Positions 51,992 through 60,126 of a stretch of DNA of 64,000 nucleotides are shown here, in pieces; the first letter of the stretch is position 1, and each line of letters opens with the position of its first letter. Under the pieces are notes generated by a model. The model saw only the letters and a program-made list of their open reading frames with translations. It was not told the DNA's origin and made no database searches. Both the position numbers and the translations under genes were made by a program. Source of the stretch: Synergistaceae bacterium (GTDB taxonomy: Bacteria > Synergistota > Synergistia > Synergistales > Aminobacteriaceae). The stretch is taken from assembly GCA_018436595.1 (NCBI GenBank), contig JAHDLC010000026.1, positions 1 through 64,000 of the forward strand, read 5' to 3'.

Positions 51992-52450
51992 TCATTTCGC
52001 CTCTGCTTCGGGCCTCGGCCTATGGACATAGACGCTGCATGGAGCGTTGGCCACCACCTTCGCGGCAACGCTGCCCAGGAAGAACCGTTCCATTGCCCCC
52101 AGCCCCCGGTGGCCGATCATGATCATGAACGCGTCATTTTCAACGGCGAATTTCACGATCTGGTCGTACACCTTCCCCGACCTGACAGAGATGGACATTT
52201 TGGGAATGGTCTTCCCGAGAACATCCATTTCCTTCCTGATAAACTCTCCGAACTCGGCCTTCACTTCATCGTCGGTGGGGGGAACCACTACCGTTCCTTC
52301 TCCGTAGAACACAGGCTTATGCTCGGAAAGAGCGATGACATGGAGAAAGAGCATGTCGGCATCCGGCTCGCGATTGGCATAATTGATTGCGTAGTCCACC
52401 ACTCCCCTGCTGGCCTCGCTCCCATCGATCGCCACGACCACTTTCTTCAT
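51992..52450 (-). CDS. Universal stress protein UspA family
   Basis: A 152-residue protein with the Usp fold. MKKVVVAIDGSEASRGVVDYAINYA opens the first strand and helix. The ATP-binding consensus is GHRGLGAMERFFLGSVAAKVV (about 115-135), where G-x2-G-x9-G is present. It should bind ATP, which fits nucleotide-sensing Usp members active in stress and growth arrest. The ATG has a GGAGGG-type ribosome site, and an extended -10 promoter lies about 85 bases upstream. Confidence 0.92.
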   Translation of the reverse strand: MKKVVVAIDGSEASRGVVDYAINYANREPDADMLFLHVIALSEHKPVFYGEGTVVVPPTDDEVKAEFGEFIRKEMDVLGKTIPKMSISVRSGKVYDQIVKFAVENDAFMIMIGHRGLGAMERFFLGSVAAKVVANAPCSVYVHRPRPEAEAK

Positions 52451-52531
52451 CTGAATCCCTCCTTCGCCGCCTTGGAAAAGAAGGCGGATTTCCTCCCGGT
52501 TTCACCAGCCATGGAATATAGCTTCATGGCT

Positions 52532-52540
52532 ATTATAGCA
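52532..52540 (-). promoter_or_regulatory. Extended -10 promoter of the UspA gene
   Basis: On the minus strand the sequence TGC-TATAAT contains a perfect -10 box with the TG extension, placed about 85 bases before the start codon. No good -35 box is seen 17 bases upstream, consistent with the extended-minus-10 type. Confidence 0.55.
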
Positions 52541-52680
52541 CAAAATACACTATCTAGATTGAATTTTTAGTTTATTTATGTCCCCAGTCTGTCCCTTCCC
52601 GTTTCTTTTCGCCTCTTCTTTTTGTCTTCTCCATGCTAAAATTACATTGAAAATACCCAATATTTCCGGGGAGGCTGGTA

Positions 52681-54852
52681 ATGGTGAATCGTTCAGGATT
52701 TTTCCGTGCGGCACTGCTCTTTCTTCTCTTCTTCCTGGCAACGGGTTCCTGGAGCCCGGTCCTTGCCCAGGATGATGCCACAACCCACATAGAGCTCATC
52801 CTGGACGCTTCGGGGAGCATGTGGGCAAAGCTCGGGGGGTCCACCCGGATCGAGGTGGCGAAGGACGCCCTGGGCAAAATCATCGACGACCTGTCGGAGC
52901 GGAAAGGGATCGCCGTAGGACTGCGGGTCTACGGTCACAGGACAAACGACTGCAAGGACACGAAGCTGGAGATTCCCATCGGTCCCATGGACGAAAAGAA
53001 AATGAAGGCCTTCATCGGGAAGATCAAGCCCAAGGGGAAGACCCCCATCGCCTACTCCCTCCAGGAGGCGGCGAAGGACTTCCGGAAAGACTTCACCGGC
53101 AGCAAAGTGATCATCCTCGTCACTGACGGCCTTGAAAGCTGCAACGGGGATCCCTGTGCGGCGGCGAAGGCCCTGGCGGAGAAGGGAATCGTCTCGAAGA
53201 TCCACGTCGTGGGCTTCGGAATGGACAAAAAATCCGTCTCCCAGCTCGAATGCATCGTGAAACCCTCAGGGGGACTGCTCCTGGAGGCGAACAGCGCCGC
53301 CGAGCTTGCGAAGGCCTTCGACACCATAGTGAAAACTGCCCTCGATACGAACCTGGAGGTCACGGGACTTGACGGGAAAGGAAAGCCCGTGGAGATGTCG
53401 GTCTCCGTTCTGCAGGAAGGGGATGAAGTCCTCTCCGAGAAGGGGCAGACTGTAAAGGCGAACCTCCCCGAGGGAAGTTACCTCGTGCGGGCGACAGCGA
53501 CGGAGACAGGCGAAGAGATCTTCTTCGAGGGTGTGGACCTTGTGGAGGACAAGCTCACCTCCCTGAAAGCCGTGTTTTCCATTGCAAGGATTCGGGTCAG
53601 GGCACTGGACAGCGCCGGGAAGCCCGTCCGTGCGGAGTGGCAAATATTCCGGAAGGACGCTCCGGAAGAACCGGTGGTGCGCTTCTCCGGCGCCGATTGG
53701 ACCGAGAAAGCCCTCTCACCCGGGGAATACACCCTCAAGGCCCACCACAAGGACACCAAGGTCACCCTGACGGCGGACGCAGCCCCCGGGAACGGGGAGA
53801 CCGCCGCGGTGGAACTTGTTTTTGCCCAGGGGAAGCTGCTCATTTCGGGCCTCGACTCCAACGGCAAGCCGGTCTACACAGACTCCTACGTTTACAAAGC
53901 CCCCTTCGACAGGGACAATCCCGACGAGGCGGGGCGCGACGGCGGCAACAAACATGAGTATTCCCTTGTCCCCGGGACCTACGACATCCTCGTCAGGGAC
54001 CACAACACAAAGGTCGAACAGTGGATCAGGGACGTGGTCATCGAAGGAGGGAAGACCGTCCGGAAGGAAGTCTCCTTCGCCCAGGGGAAGCTGATCATTT
54101 CGGGCCTCGACTCCAACGGCAAGCCGCTCTACACCGACTCTTACGTTTACAAAGCCCCCTTCGACAGGGACAATCCCGACGAGGCGGGGCGTGACGGCGG
54201 CAACAGCCACGAATATTCCCTCGTCCCCGGGACCTACGACATCCTGGTGAGGGACGGCAACACCAAGGTCGAGCAGTGGATCAGGGACGTGGTCATCGAA
54301 GGAGGGAAGACCGTCCGGAAGGAAGTCTCCTTCTCCCAGGGAACGGTCCGGCTGACGGTGAAGGGATTCGAAGGGAAACCAGTCTATTTCTTCACAGAGA
54401 TTTTCCTGTCCCCGGCCGAAGAAAACGACGAATTCGTCCACTCGGACAGCGGCGAAAACGAGGTATCCTTCCCCATCGTCCCGGGCACCTACGATGTGAA
54501 AGTGTGGACCGAGGAGCCCAGGGCAGAGCTGTGGGAAAAGGGAATGGAAGTGAAGGCCGGAGCGACGGCCGCAAAATCCTTCGCTTTTCCTGCCGCCCGG
54601 GTCCGGATAACGCCTCCCAAAAAGGGGACGGAATGGACCTATATCTTCGTGGACGTCTTCCCCCACCCCGCCGGAGAGGACGATGAAGCGGCAGTCTCCG
54701 AAGCAGGCGCTGAAGAGCACATCCAGTTCTTCCTCGTTCCCGGAACCTACGATTTCCGTATTCGCGACGAAGAGGAGCGGGAGACCTGGATGCGGGGAAT
54801 TGAACTGGCGGCGGACGAAAAGTTTGCCGGAGAAGTGAAGTTCGAGGACTGA
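52681..54852 (+). CDS. Secreted von Willebrand factor A-domain protein with duplicated module
   Basis: A 723-residue exported protein with a signal peptide (hydrophobic stretch about 9-29, ending in VLAQ). A VWA domain (about 35-220) carries the metal-ion-dependent adhesion motif: DASGSMW (residues 41-47), a later conserved Thr and TDGLESC. The rest is a chain of beta-sandwich-like modules that share a PGTYD(I/V) motif. Two are almost identical (residues 382-466 and 467-551). The pattern suggests surface adhesion or a protein-complex scaffold. GGGGAGG lies 7 bases before the ATG. Confidence 0.85.
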   Translation: MVNRSGFFRAALLFLLFFLATGSWSPVLAQDDATTHIELILDASGSMWAKLGGSTRIEVAKDALGKIIDDLSERKGIAVGLRVYGHRTNDCKDTKLEIPIGPMDEKKMKAFIGKIKPKGKTPIAYSLQEAAKDFRKDFTGSKVIILVTDGLESCNGDPCAAAKALAEKGIVSKIHVVGFGMDKKSVSQLECIVKPSGGLLLEANSAAELAKAFDTIVKTALDTNLEVTGLDGKGKPVEMSVSVLQEGDEVLSEKGQTVKANLPEGSYLVRATATETGEEIFFEGVDLVEDKLTSLKAVFSIARIRVRALDSAGKPVRAEWQIFRKDAPEEPVVRFSGADWTEKALSPGEYTLKAHHKDTKVTLTADAAPGNGETAAVELVFAQGKLLISGLDSNGKPVYTDSYVYKAPFDRDNPDEAGRDGGNKHEYSLVPGTYDILVRDHNTKVEQWIRDVVIEGGKTVRKEVSFAQGKLIISGLDSNGKPLYTDSYVYKAPFDRDNPDEAGRDGGNSHEYSLVPGTYDILVRDGNTKVEQWIRDVVIEGGKTVRKEVSFSQGTVRLTVKGFEGKPVYFFTEIFLSPAEENDEFVHSDSGENEVSFPIVPGTYDVKVWTEEPRAELWEKGMEVKAGATAAKSFAFPAARVRITPPKKGTEWTYIFVDVFPHPAGEDDEAAVSEAGAEEHIQFFLVPGTYDFRIRDEEERETWMRGIELAADEKFAGEVKFED
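53824..54333 (+). repeat. Tandem 255-bp duplication inside the VWA gene
   Basis: Two in-frame copies, 53824-54078 and 54079-54333, encode 85-residue modules differing at four residues (Leu/Ile, Val/Leu, Lys/Ser, His/Gly). The DNA is also very similar. The exact junction and the near-identity point to a recent tandem duplication that may still vary in number. Confidence 0.85.
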
Positions 54853-54884
54853 TTCCTTTTCCCGAAGAAAGGAAAAAGAAAACG

Positions 54885-54917
54885 GATGGGGCGCCTCACG
54901 GCGCCCCATCTTGTTTT
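54885..54917 (+). terminator. Rho-independent terminator after the VWA gene
   Basis: An 11-bp perfect stem (54885-54895 with 54900-54910) with a TCAC loop, followed by TTGTTTT, about 33 bases after the stop. Confidence 0.88.
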
Positions 54918-55022
54918 ATGGAATTGTTCCCTGAAGCGCCGTACAGGTCCTTCCCTTCAGCCATGCAGTCTCACATCAGGCTCCCCACGTTACCGGGCAC
55001 GATCCTGCTTCTTTCCTCGGCA

Positions 55023-56660
55023 TCAGGAACGCCCTCTCCGGATCAACACCAGCCCGAAGGGCGCCAGCAGCAGGACCGCCGAAAGTGACGGAGCCCCGGT
55101 GCTGCAGCCGCCGGATTCTGCCCCCTGTCCCAGCGCCTTGAGGCAGAAGTTTCCTCCGGGAACACCCCCGGTGAGGTCGATCCAGGTCTCGCCGTCGGCA
55201 CTGCAGAAGCTCTGCCCCGGCTCAGCGGAAGCCCTGTCGGAATACCCTGCCACAGGAGCTTCCACCGGAAGGGGATACCCGTATTCCGGGGCGGTTACCT
55301 TCACTTCCACTGAGAACCGCGTTCCCCGGGGGAGGTAGACCTGTTTTCCAAGGGCGACGGTGTGGTACCCCGGTTTTTCCAGCACGCCCCGCTGCCCCCG
55401 GAGGGGCATGGACTCCTTGTCGGCAGGGGTTGGGCCGGACAGGACCCCTATCGTGATTTCATATTCCGTTCCGTAGTCGGGCACGTAAAAAGAGACCGCC
55501 CTCAAAACCTGGCTCTCCTCGGTCGTGAAGACGTTGGCCATCCAGGCCGGAGTGCCTGCAGCGGGCGTTTCGAGGGGGGAGACGGACCGTATCCATCCCA
55601 GAGGGTCGTACTGGTGGATGATACCGTATTCCCCCGCGGGTGAGGCAAGGTAGACAATGCCGCTGTCGAGGCTCGTGTCCTCGTAGGACATGTAGAAGTA
55701 CCCCGCCTCGCCGAAAGATGTTCCCCAGCTGTTCCGGACGATCCACGCCCCGTCGCCTGCCGGCCGGGTCGCGAATCGCTCCCTGGGGAAATGGTCGTCC
55801 CACCCGACGATGTTCACCGCATGGTTCGCTCCCCGGGGACCGCTGTAAAAAAAGGCTCCCGTTTCCCCGTTCCAGGTGTCTTCGTTGAAGTCAGCCATCA
55901 TGCCGATGGACACAGCCCCCCGGTTCATCAGGGCGTCCTTGACCTCCTCCACGGCGAGATAGGGGTAGCCGTCCCTCCAGATTTCCACGGCCGGATAGGG
56001 CATGTACAGGGCACTGGTGAGAAGCTTCTGTCGCGGAAGCCGGGGTTTTTCCGACGGCAGGGGGCCGCCGTAGGGAAGATCCGATTCGTTCACCGGACCG
56101 GTGCCTCTCGCGAGGACGGCCATGGCCTTCCAGTCATCCCCTCCCTGATCGAAGAGGCCGACCCCGTCATACACGGTGAAGGCCGGGAATCCGTCGGGAG
56201 TGTCATTATAGGCCCAGTAGGCCAGGTGCCACTCCGAGAAATCGGCTGTCTCTCCCGGCAGAAGAGGCGATTCCAAAGCCGCCATGGCGGCGAAGGTCCA
56301 GCAGGTGCCGTAAGGATCCTGGTCCCGTACGGGGGACAGTTTCCCCTGTTCCCGGAGGTCGAACCTGGAGGGAAAGGCTGCGTCTTCTCTGAAGGTCCGG
56401 GCCGCAAGATACCGGACAGTTTCTCCCCTGCCCCGGAGATGATCCAGGTTCAGAGGAGACGGCCGTTTTCCGGAGGGACGCCTTTCCCCCGCGAAAAAAA
56501 CACTTCTCCGGAGCTCTGCTTCTCCGCCGCCGGGAAGAGCCCGGTCACGGAGAAAGGCCGGGTTGAGGGGGGCAAGGGACGGACCTGCCGCAGGGGACGG
56601 CAGAGCGGCAGCGGTGAACAGAAAAAGAGCGGCTGCCGCAAAAACGGCAGTTTTTTTCAT
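55023..56660 (-). CDS. Secreted papain-like (C1A) cysteine protease with Synerg-CTERM-like tail
   Basis: A 545-residue exported protein with a signal peptide. The C1A domain has the catalytic Cys120 (GTCWTFAAM), His in GANHAVNIVGWDD and Asn in RNSWGTSFGEAGYFYMSYED. A lectin-like beta domain follows (about 350-500). The C-terminus has a Gly-Gly-Cys motif, a hydrophobic stretch and an Arg-rich end, as in Synergistota sorting tails. It should be a cell-surface or secreted peptidase that digests external protein. The ATG at 56660 follows AGGAAG by about 8 bases. An earlier GTG three codons upstream is less likely. Confidence 0.86.
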   Translation of the reverse strand: MKKTAVFAAAALFLFTAAALPSPAAGPSLAPLNPAFLRDRALPGGGEAELRRSVFFAGERRPSGKRPSPLNLDHLRGRGETVRYLAARTFREDAAFPSRFDLREQGKLSPVRDQDPYGTCWTFAAMAALESPLLPGETADFSEWHLAYWAYNDTPDGFPAFTVYDGVGLFDQGGDDWKAMAVLARGTGPVNESDLPYGGPLPSEKPRLPRQKLLTSALYMPYPAVEIWRDGYPYLAVEEVKDALMNRGAVSIGMMADFNEDTWNGETGAFFYSGPRGANHAVNIVGWDDHFPRERFATRPAGDGAWIVRNSWGTSFGEAGYFYMSYEDTSLDSGIVYLASPAGEYGIIHQYDPLGWIRSVSPLETPAAGTPAWMANVFTTEESQVLRAVSFYVPDYGTEYEITIGVLSGPTPADKESMPLRGQRGVLEKPGYHTVALGKQVYLPRGTRFSVEVKVTAPEYGYPLPVEAPVAGYSDRASAEPGQSFCSADGETWIDLTGGVPGGNFCLKALGQGAESGGCSTGAPSLSAVLLLAPFGLVLIRRGRS

Positions 56661-56697
56661 GAAGGACACTTCCTTTCGCTGGTCTTTTTTCCGGGAC

Positions 56698-57741
56698 TCA
56701 GGCCCTTTCCTCGAACTCCTTCTGGTAGACCTTGCCGGACCCCATCATGACGCTGATGAAGTTCAGGGAGGGTATGTTCTCGCAGATGATCTTGATGATG
56801 GCGGCGATGATGGTGGATATGAGAGCCCCCACCACGCCCCAGATGAGGCTCCAGAAGAGCAGGGAGATGAGCACCACGACGGGACTGAGGTTCAGCCGGT
56901 CCCCCATGACTTTGGGCGTGATGAAGTTGCCGATGGTCACCTGGATGGTCAGGAGGACCAGGGCTGTGATGACCGCCGGCATGTAGCTCGGGTAGAACTG
57001 CACCAGTGCCACCAGGACCGGAGGAATGGAGGCCACGATGGAACCCACCGTGGGGATGAAGTTCAGGATGAAGGCCAGTACGCCCCAGGTCACCGCAAAG
57101 TCCACCTGGAGGTATTCGAGGGCGAACCACACCAGGAACCCCGTCACGGCGCTGATGAGAGCAAGGGCGCTCAGGTACCGCCCTATCTGGAAAGAGATGG
57201 TGCCGAGAATGCCTTTCACTTTTTCGGCAGTGCTCGGCGAGAAGGCCTTCTGAAGCTTGTAGTCGAAGTAGGGAGCGCCGAGAAGGAGAAAGACGAGGAA
57301 CACGATCACCATGACGAGTTTGGAAACGATAGTGACGAAGGAGCCCGACAGTTCGATGAGATACCCCCTGACGGTGACGCCCCAGTTTATGGACGACCAG
57401 AAGTCGGGAGGAAGTTCAAGATTGACCGTGAGGGTTTTTCCTATTTCGAGGAGCCTGGCGTAGTACTTCGGGAACGCCTCGGTGAAGGTGAGGATCCGGG
57501 CATTGAAAAAGAGAGCGCCGAGGACGCAGACGCCGAAGAAAAGCGCCAGAACCACGACGACGTTGAGAAATGTGGGGATTTTCAGCCTGGAGAGAAACCG
57601 GACGACCGGACCGAAGAGATAGGAAAGGAGCCATGCGATGATCAGCGGAATGAATACCGCCTGGGCAAAGTTGAGGACCAGCCCCGTGGCCACGATGGAG
57701 ATGATGCCTATGAGACCGATGATGACCTGGAAGTTCCCCAC
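56698..57741 (-). CDS. AI-2E family transporter (PerM/YdiK/TqsA type)
   Basis: A 347-residue membrane protein with about seven to eight transmembrane helices and the characteristic ASIPPVLVALVQFYPSYM and ITPKVMGDRLNLSPVVVLISLLFW segments, plus a large soluble loop near 90-130. Family members export AI-2 (TqsA) or act in Na+/H+ balance. The AI-2 name describes the founding member only. The GTG at 57741 is chosen because AAGGGAG lies 8 bases upstream. GTG at 57750 would directly abut it. Confidence 0.85.
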   Translation of the reverse strand: MGNFQVIIGLIGIISIVATGLVLNFAQAVFIPLIIAWLLSYLFGPVVRFLSRLKIPTFLNVVVVLALFFGVCVLGALFFNARILTFTEAFPKYYARLLEIGKTLTVNLELPPDFWSSINWGVTVRGYLIELSGSFVTIVSKLVMVIVFLVFLLLGAPYFDYKLQKAFSPSTAEKVKGILGTISFQIGRYLSALALISAVTGFLVWFALEYLQVDFAVTWGVLAFILNFIPTVGSIVASIPPVLVALVQFYPSYMPAVITALVLLTIQVTIGNFITPKVMGDRLNLSPVVVLISLLFWSLIWGVVGALISTIIAAIIKIICENIPSLNFISVMMGSGKVYQKEFEERA

Positions 57742-57870
57742 AGTATCCACTCCCTTGAAAAAGCCTTTGTTCCTATTTTACAGGAGGATAGGCTTTTGGG
57801 AAGAAGGTTTTTCCCGTTTCTTCGGAAAACTTTCACTTGTCGGGGAAAAAACAGGCTGCCCCGGTCACCC

Positions 57871-57916
57871 AAAAAAGGACGGGGAGCGGAAAACCCCTTC
57901 GGGTACTTCCGCTCCC
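57871..57916 (-). terminator. Rho-independent terminator of the hydantoin-type operon
   Basis: A 10-bp stem (57882-57891 with 57907-57916); on the minus strand it is followed by T-rich sequence at 57871-57876. It lies 25 bases past the stop of the amidase gene. Confidence 0.82.
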
Positions 57917-57940
57917 CCCTTATCGTTTCACGAATGGTCC

Positions 57941-59131
57941 CTACAGTCTCCGGTCGGCCTCCAGGATGGCCCGGGCAAGGATGTCCGCTCCACGGGCAAG
58001 GTCTTCCGGCGAGGTATATTCTTCTTTGGAGTGGCTGATGCCGCCCGCGCTCGGCACAAAAATCATTCCCGCCCTGGTGATCCGGGCCATGGGGTTCGCG
58101 TCGTGGGATGCGCCGCTCGGCATGCGCACCGAGGGGACGTCCGCCTCACGGCAGGCTGCCTCGACAGCGTCCTGGAGAAGGGGATCAAGGTCCACCGCCC
58201 CTTTCCATACCACGGGTTCCATGGAGACGGAAACTTTTTTCCTTTTTTCAAGGAGGGAGCGGAACTGTGCAGCAGCCTCATCCATGATTGAATCCCTGAG
58301 GGAGCGGATTTCGAGAAGGAAGTCGGCCCTCCCCGGGACAATGGCGTCAGCCCCGGGATGCAGGGAAAAAACGCCCACGTTGCAGACAAAGTCATCCCGG
58401 GTATCCGTCCAGGCAAACCATTCCGAGAGCAGTTCCGACGCCTCCCGCATGGCGTCCTTCCGCTCCTTCATGGGCGTGGTTCCGGCGTGGTTCGCCTCGC
58501 CCTCGAGCCGGACGGCGTACCGGCTGATGCCCACGATTCCCGTGGGAATCCCGATGGGAATGCTCCTTCGTTCGAGATAGGGTCCCTGCTCGATGTGCAG
58601 CTCGAAATAGCAGGCGATTCCGCCGGGGTCCCCCTTCGCTGACAGGATTCCGTCAGCCGTAAGCCCGACTCGGGACAGCTTTTCCGCCGGGAAGGGCTCC
58701 TGCAGCAGTCCTGCAAAGGCCCTGCTTCCGAAGGTGCCTCCCATCTCGCCCCCCTCTTCACCGGTGAACCCGGCGACCACCAGGGGATGACGGAGGGGCA
58801 GCGCTTTTTCCCGGATGGTCCGGGCAGCCTCCAGGGCCGCCATCACGCCCAGGGGACCGTCGTATTTCCCTCCCCCGGGCACGGCGTCCAGGTGGGATCC
58901 GGCATATATGGCGGGCAGGGAAGGGTCGCTCCCCTCCAGCCTGCCGAAAAGGTTCCCCACCCCGTCGATCTTTGCGGAGAGGCCGGCGTCCTTCATCCTG
59001 TCCTCCACGAACTTCCTCGCCGCATCGTAGGAAGGGGTAAAGGCGGGTCTGTCCATCCCTTCCCCGTCCACCCAGCCTATACGGCCGAGGGCTTCAAGGT
59101 CCGCGAGGAAACGGTCTGCGGAGATGATCAC
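57941..59131 (-). CDS. M20-family amidase (carbamoylase/allantoate amidohydrolase type)
   Basis: A 396-residue metalloenzyme. The metal ligands lie in AGSHLDAVPGGGKYDG (about 77-92), TGEEGGEMGG and the later FELHIEQGPYLER. The SHSKEEYTS stretch near the C-terminus supplies the last His. The dimerisation lid (ANHAGTTPMKERKDA) is present. The family hydrolyses N-carbamoyl-amino acids, allantoate or ureidoglycolate. In this operon, next to a hydantoinase-like and a racemase gene, an N-carbamoyl-amino-acid hydrolase is most likely. It is the last gene, 4 bases after the DapA-like gene. Confidence 0.88.
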   Translation of the reverse strand: MIISADRFLADLEALGRIGWVDGEGMDRPAFTPSYDAARKFVEDRMKDAGLSAKIDGVGNLFGRLEGSDPSLPAIYAGSHLDAVPGGGKYDGPLGVMAALEAARTIREKALPLRHPLVVAGFTGEEGGEMGGTFGSRAFAGLLQEPFPAEKLSRVGLTADGILSAKGDPGGIACYFELHIEQGPYLERRSIPIGIPTGIVGISRYAVRLEGEANHAGTTPMKERKDAMREASELLSEWFAWTDTRDDFVCNVGVFSLHPGADAIVPGRADFLLEIRSLRDSIMDEAAAQFRSLLEKRKKVSVSMEPVVWKGAVDLDPLLQDAVEAACREADVPSVRMPSGASHDANPMARITRAGMIFVPSAGGISHSKEEYTSPEDLARGADILARAILEADRRL

Positions 59132-59135
59132 GGGA

Positions 59136-60032
59136 CTATACCGTGGGGATCCCCAGCTCCTTGAGGATCCTGGCGATTTCCTTCTTCGTCTCCTCCCCGG
59201 CGGGAAGGATGGGCAGGCGGGGCAGTCCGCCCTTGAAGCCCACCATGTCCATGGCGGCCTTCATGCCGCCGATGCCGAAACGGCTGGTGACGGCGGCGTT
59301 GAGGGGAAGGAGGGCGAGCTGCATCTTCCGGGCCTTCTCGATATCGCCCTTCTCGAAGTTCTCCTGGATTTCGGCGCAATAGTCGGGAACCACGTTGGCC
59401 ACAGCCAGGGTGCCGCCGACGCCGCCGAGCAGGAGGGTGGCGAGAAGATAGCTGCCCGAGCCGGCGAACACGGAAAAGCCTTCGGGGGCCTTGGCGAGCA
59501 CTTCGGATATCTGGACGATGTTGCCGCCGCTGTCCTTGATGCCCGTGATGTTGGGGTGAGCGGCCAGCTTCAGCGTCAGGGAGGAGGGAACGTTGACCCC
59601 GGAGTTGCCGGGCATGTTGTAGATCATCACGGGGATGGGTGAGGCGTCGGCAAGCATGGTGTAGAAATTCACGAGGGCAGCCTCGTTCATGTCCTTCTTG
59701 TAGTAGTTGGGGGTTACGACAAGAGCCACGTCGGCGCCCACGGCGGCGCATTCCTTCGTAAGCTGCAGAGTCTCCCTGAAGGACTCGCATCCCGTACCGG
59801 CGATGACCATTTTTTCCGCCGGAAGATGGTTTCTCGCGGTCTCCACGAGCTTCACCTTTTCTTCGTGGGACAGGAGGGTGAACTCGCCGTTGCTGCCGAG
59901 CACCACGAGGCCGGACAGTTTTGTGGCGCCGAAAGCCACCGTGTTCTCCGCAAAGGTCGAATAATCCACCTCTCCGGAAGCATCGAAGGCGGTGGCGATG
60001 GGGGCGAAAATTCCACGGACTTTTTTATTCAT
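59136..60032 (-). CDS. DapA-family (dihydrodipicolinate synthase-like) lyase
   Basis: A 298-residue TIM-barrel Schiff-base enzyme. The pyruvate-binding motif GSNGEF is at 46-51, the catalytic Tyr138 is in MIYNMPGNSG and the Schiff-base Lys166 is in GIKDSGG. Its context is catabolic, not lysine synthesis, so it more probably cleaves or forms a 2-oxo acid aldol (as NAL or KDG-aldolase types do). The ATG at 60032 gives the usual family start. It lies between the TRAP permease and the amidase gene and is probably cotranscribed, though it may also have its own promoter. Confidence 0.85.
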   Translation of the reverse strand: MNKKVRGIFAPIATAFDASGEVDYSTFAENTVAFGATKLSGLVVLGSNGEFTLLSHEEKVKLVETARNHLPAEKMVIAGTGCESFRETLQLTKECAAVGADVALVVTPNYYKKDMNEAALVNFYTMLADASPIPVMIYNMPGNSGVNVPSSLTLKLAAHPNITGIKDSGGNIVQISEVLAKAPEGFSVFAGSGSYLLATLLLGGVGGTLAVANVVPDYCAEIQENFEKGDIEKARKMQLALLPLNAAVTSRFGIGGMKAAMDMVGFKGGLPRLPILPAGEETKKEIARILKELGIPTV

Positions 60033-60058
60033 TGCATTTCTCTCTCCTCGTAAAAAAT

Positions 60059-60080
60059 ATATGATATTCCGCATATGATA
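60059..60080. promoter_or_regulatory. Direct repeat upstream of the DapA-family gene
   Basis: ATATGATA occurs at 60059-60066 and 60073-60080, with a 14-base period, in an AT-rich patch between the TRAP permease and the DapA-like gene. It could be a regulator site for an internal promoter. No consensus is recognised. Confidence 0.35.
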
Positions 60081-60126
60081 CTTCAAAACACTCCAAACCG
60101 GAAGGGCGTTTCATCCATGACGCCTT

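Noticed and set aside
49859-52570. A 903-codon plus-strand frame over the AOR and UspA genes
   Set aside because: It is antisense to AOR with all iron-sulfur cysteines in the other strand; it has no domain or ribosome site.
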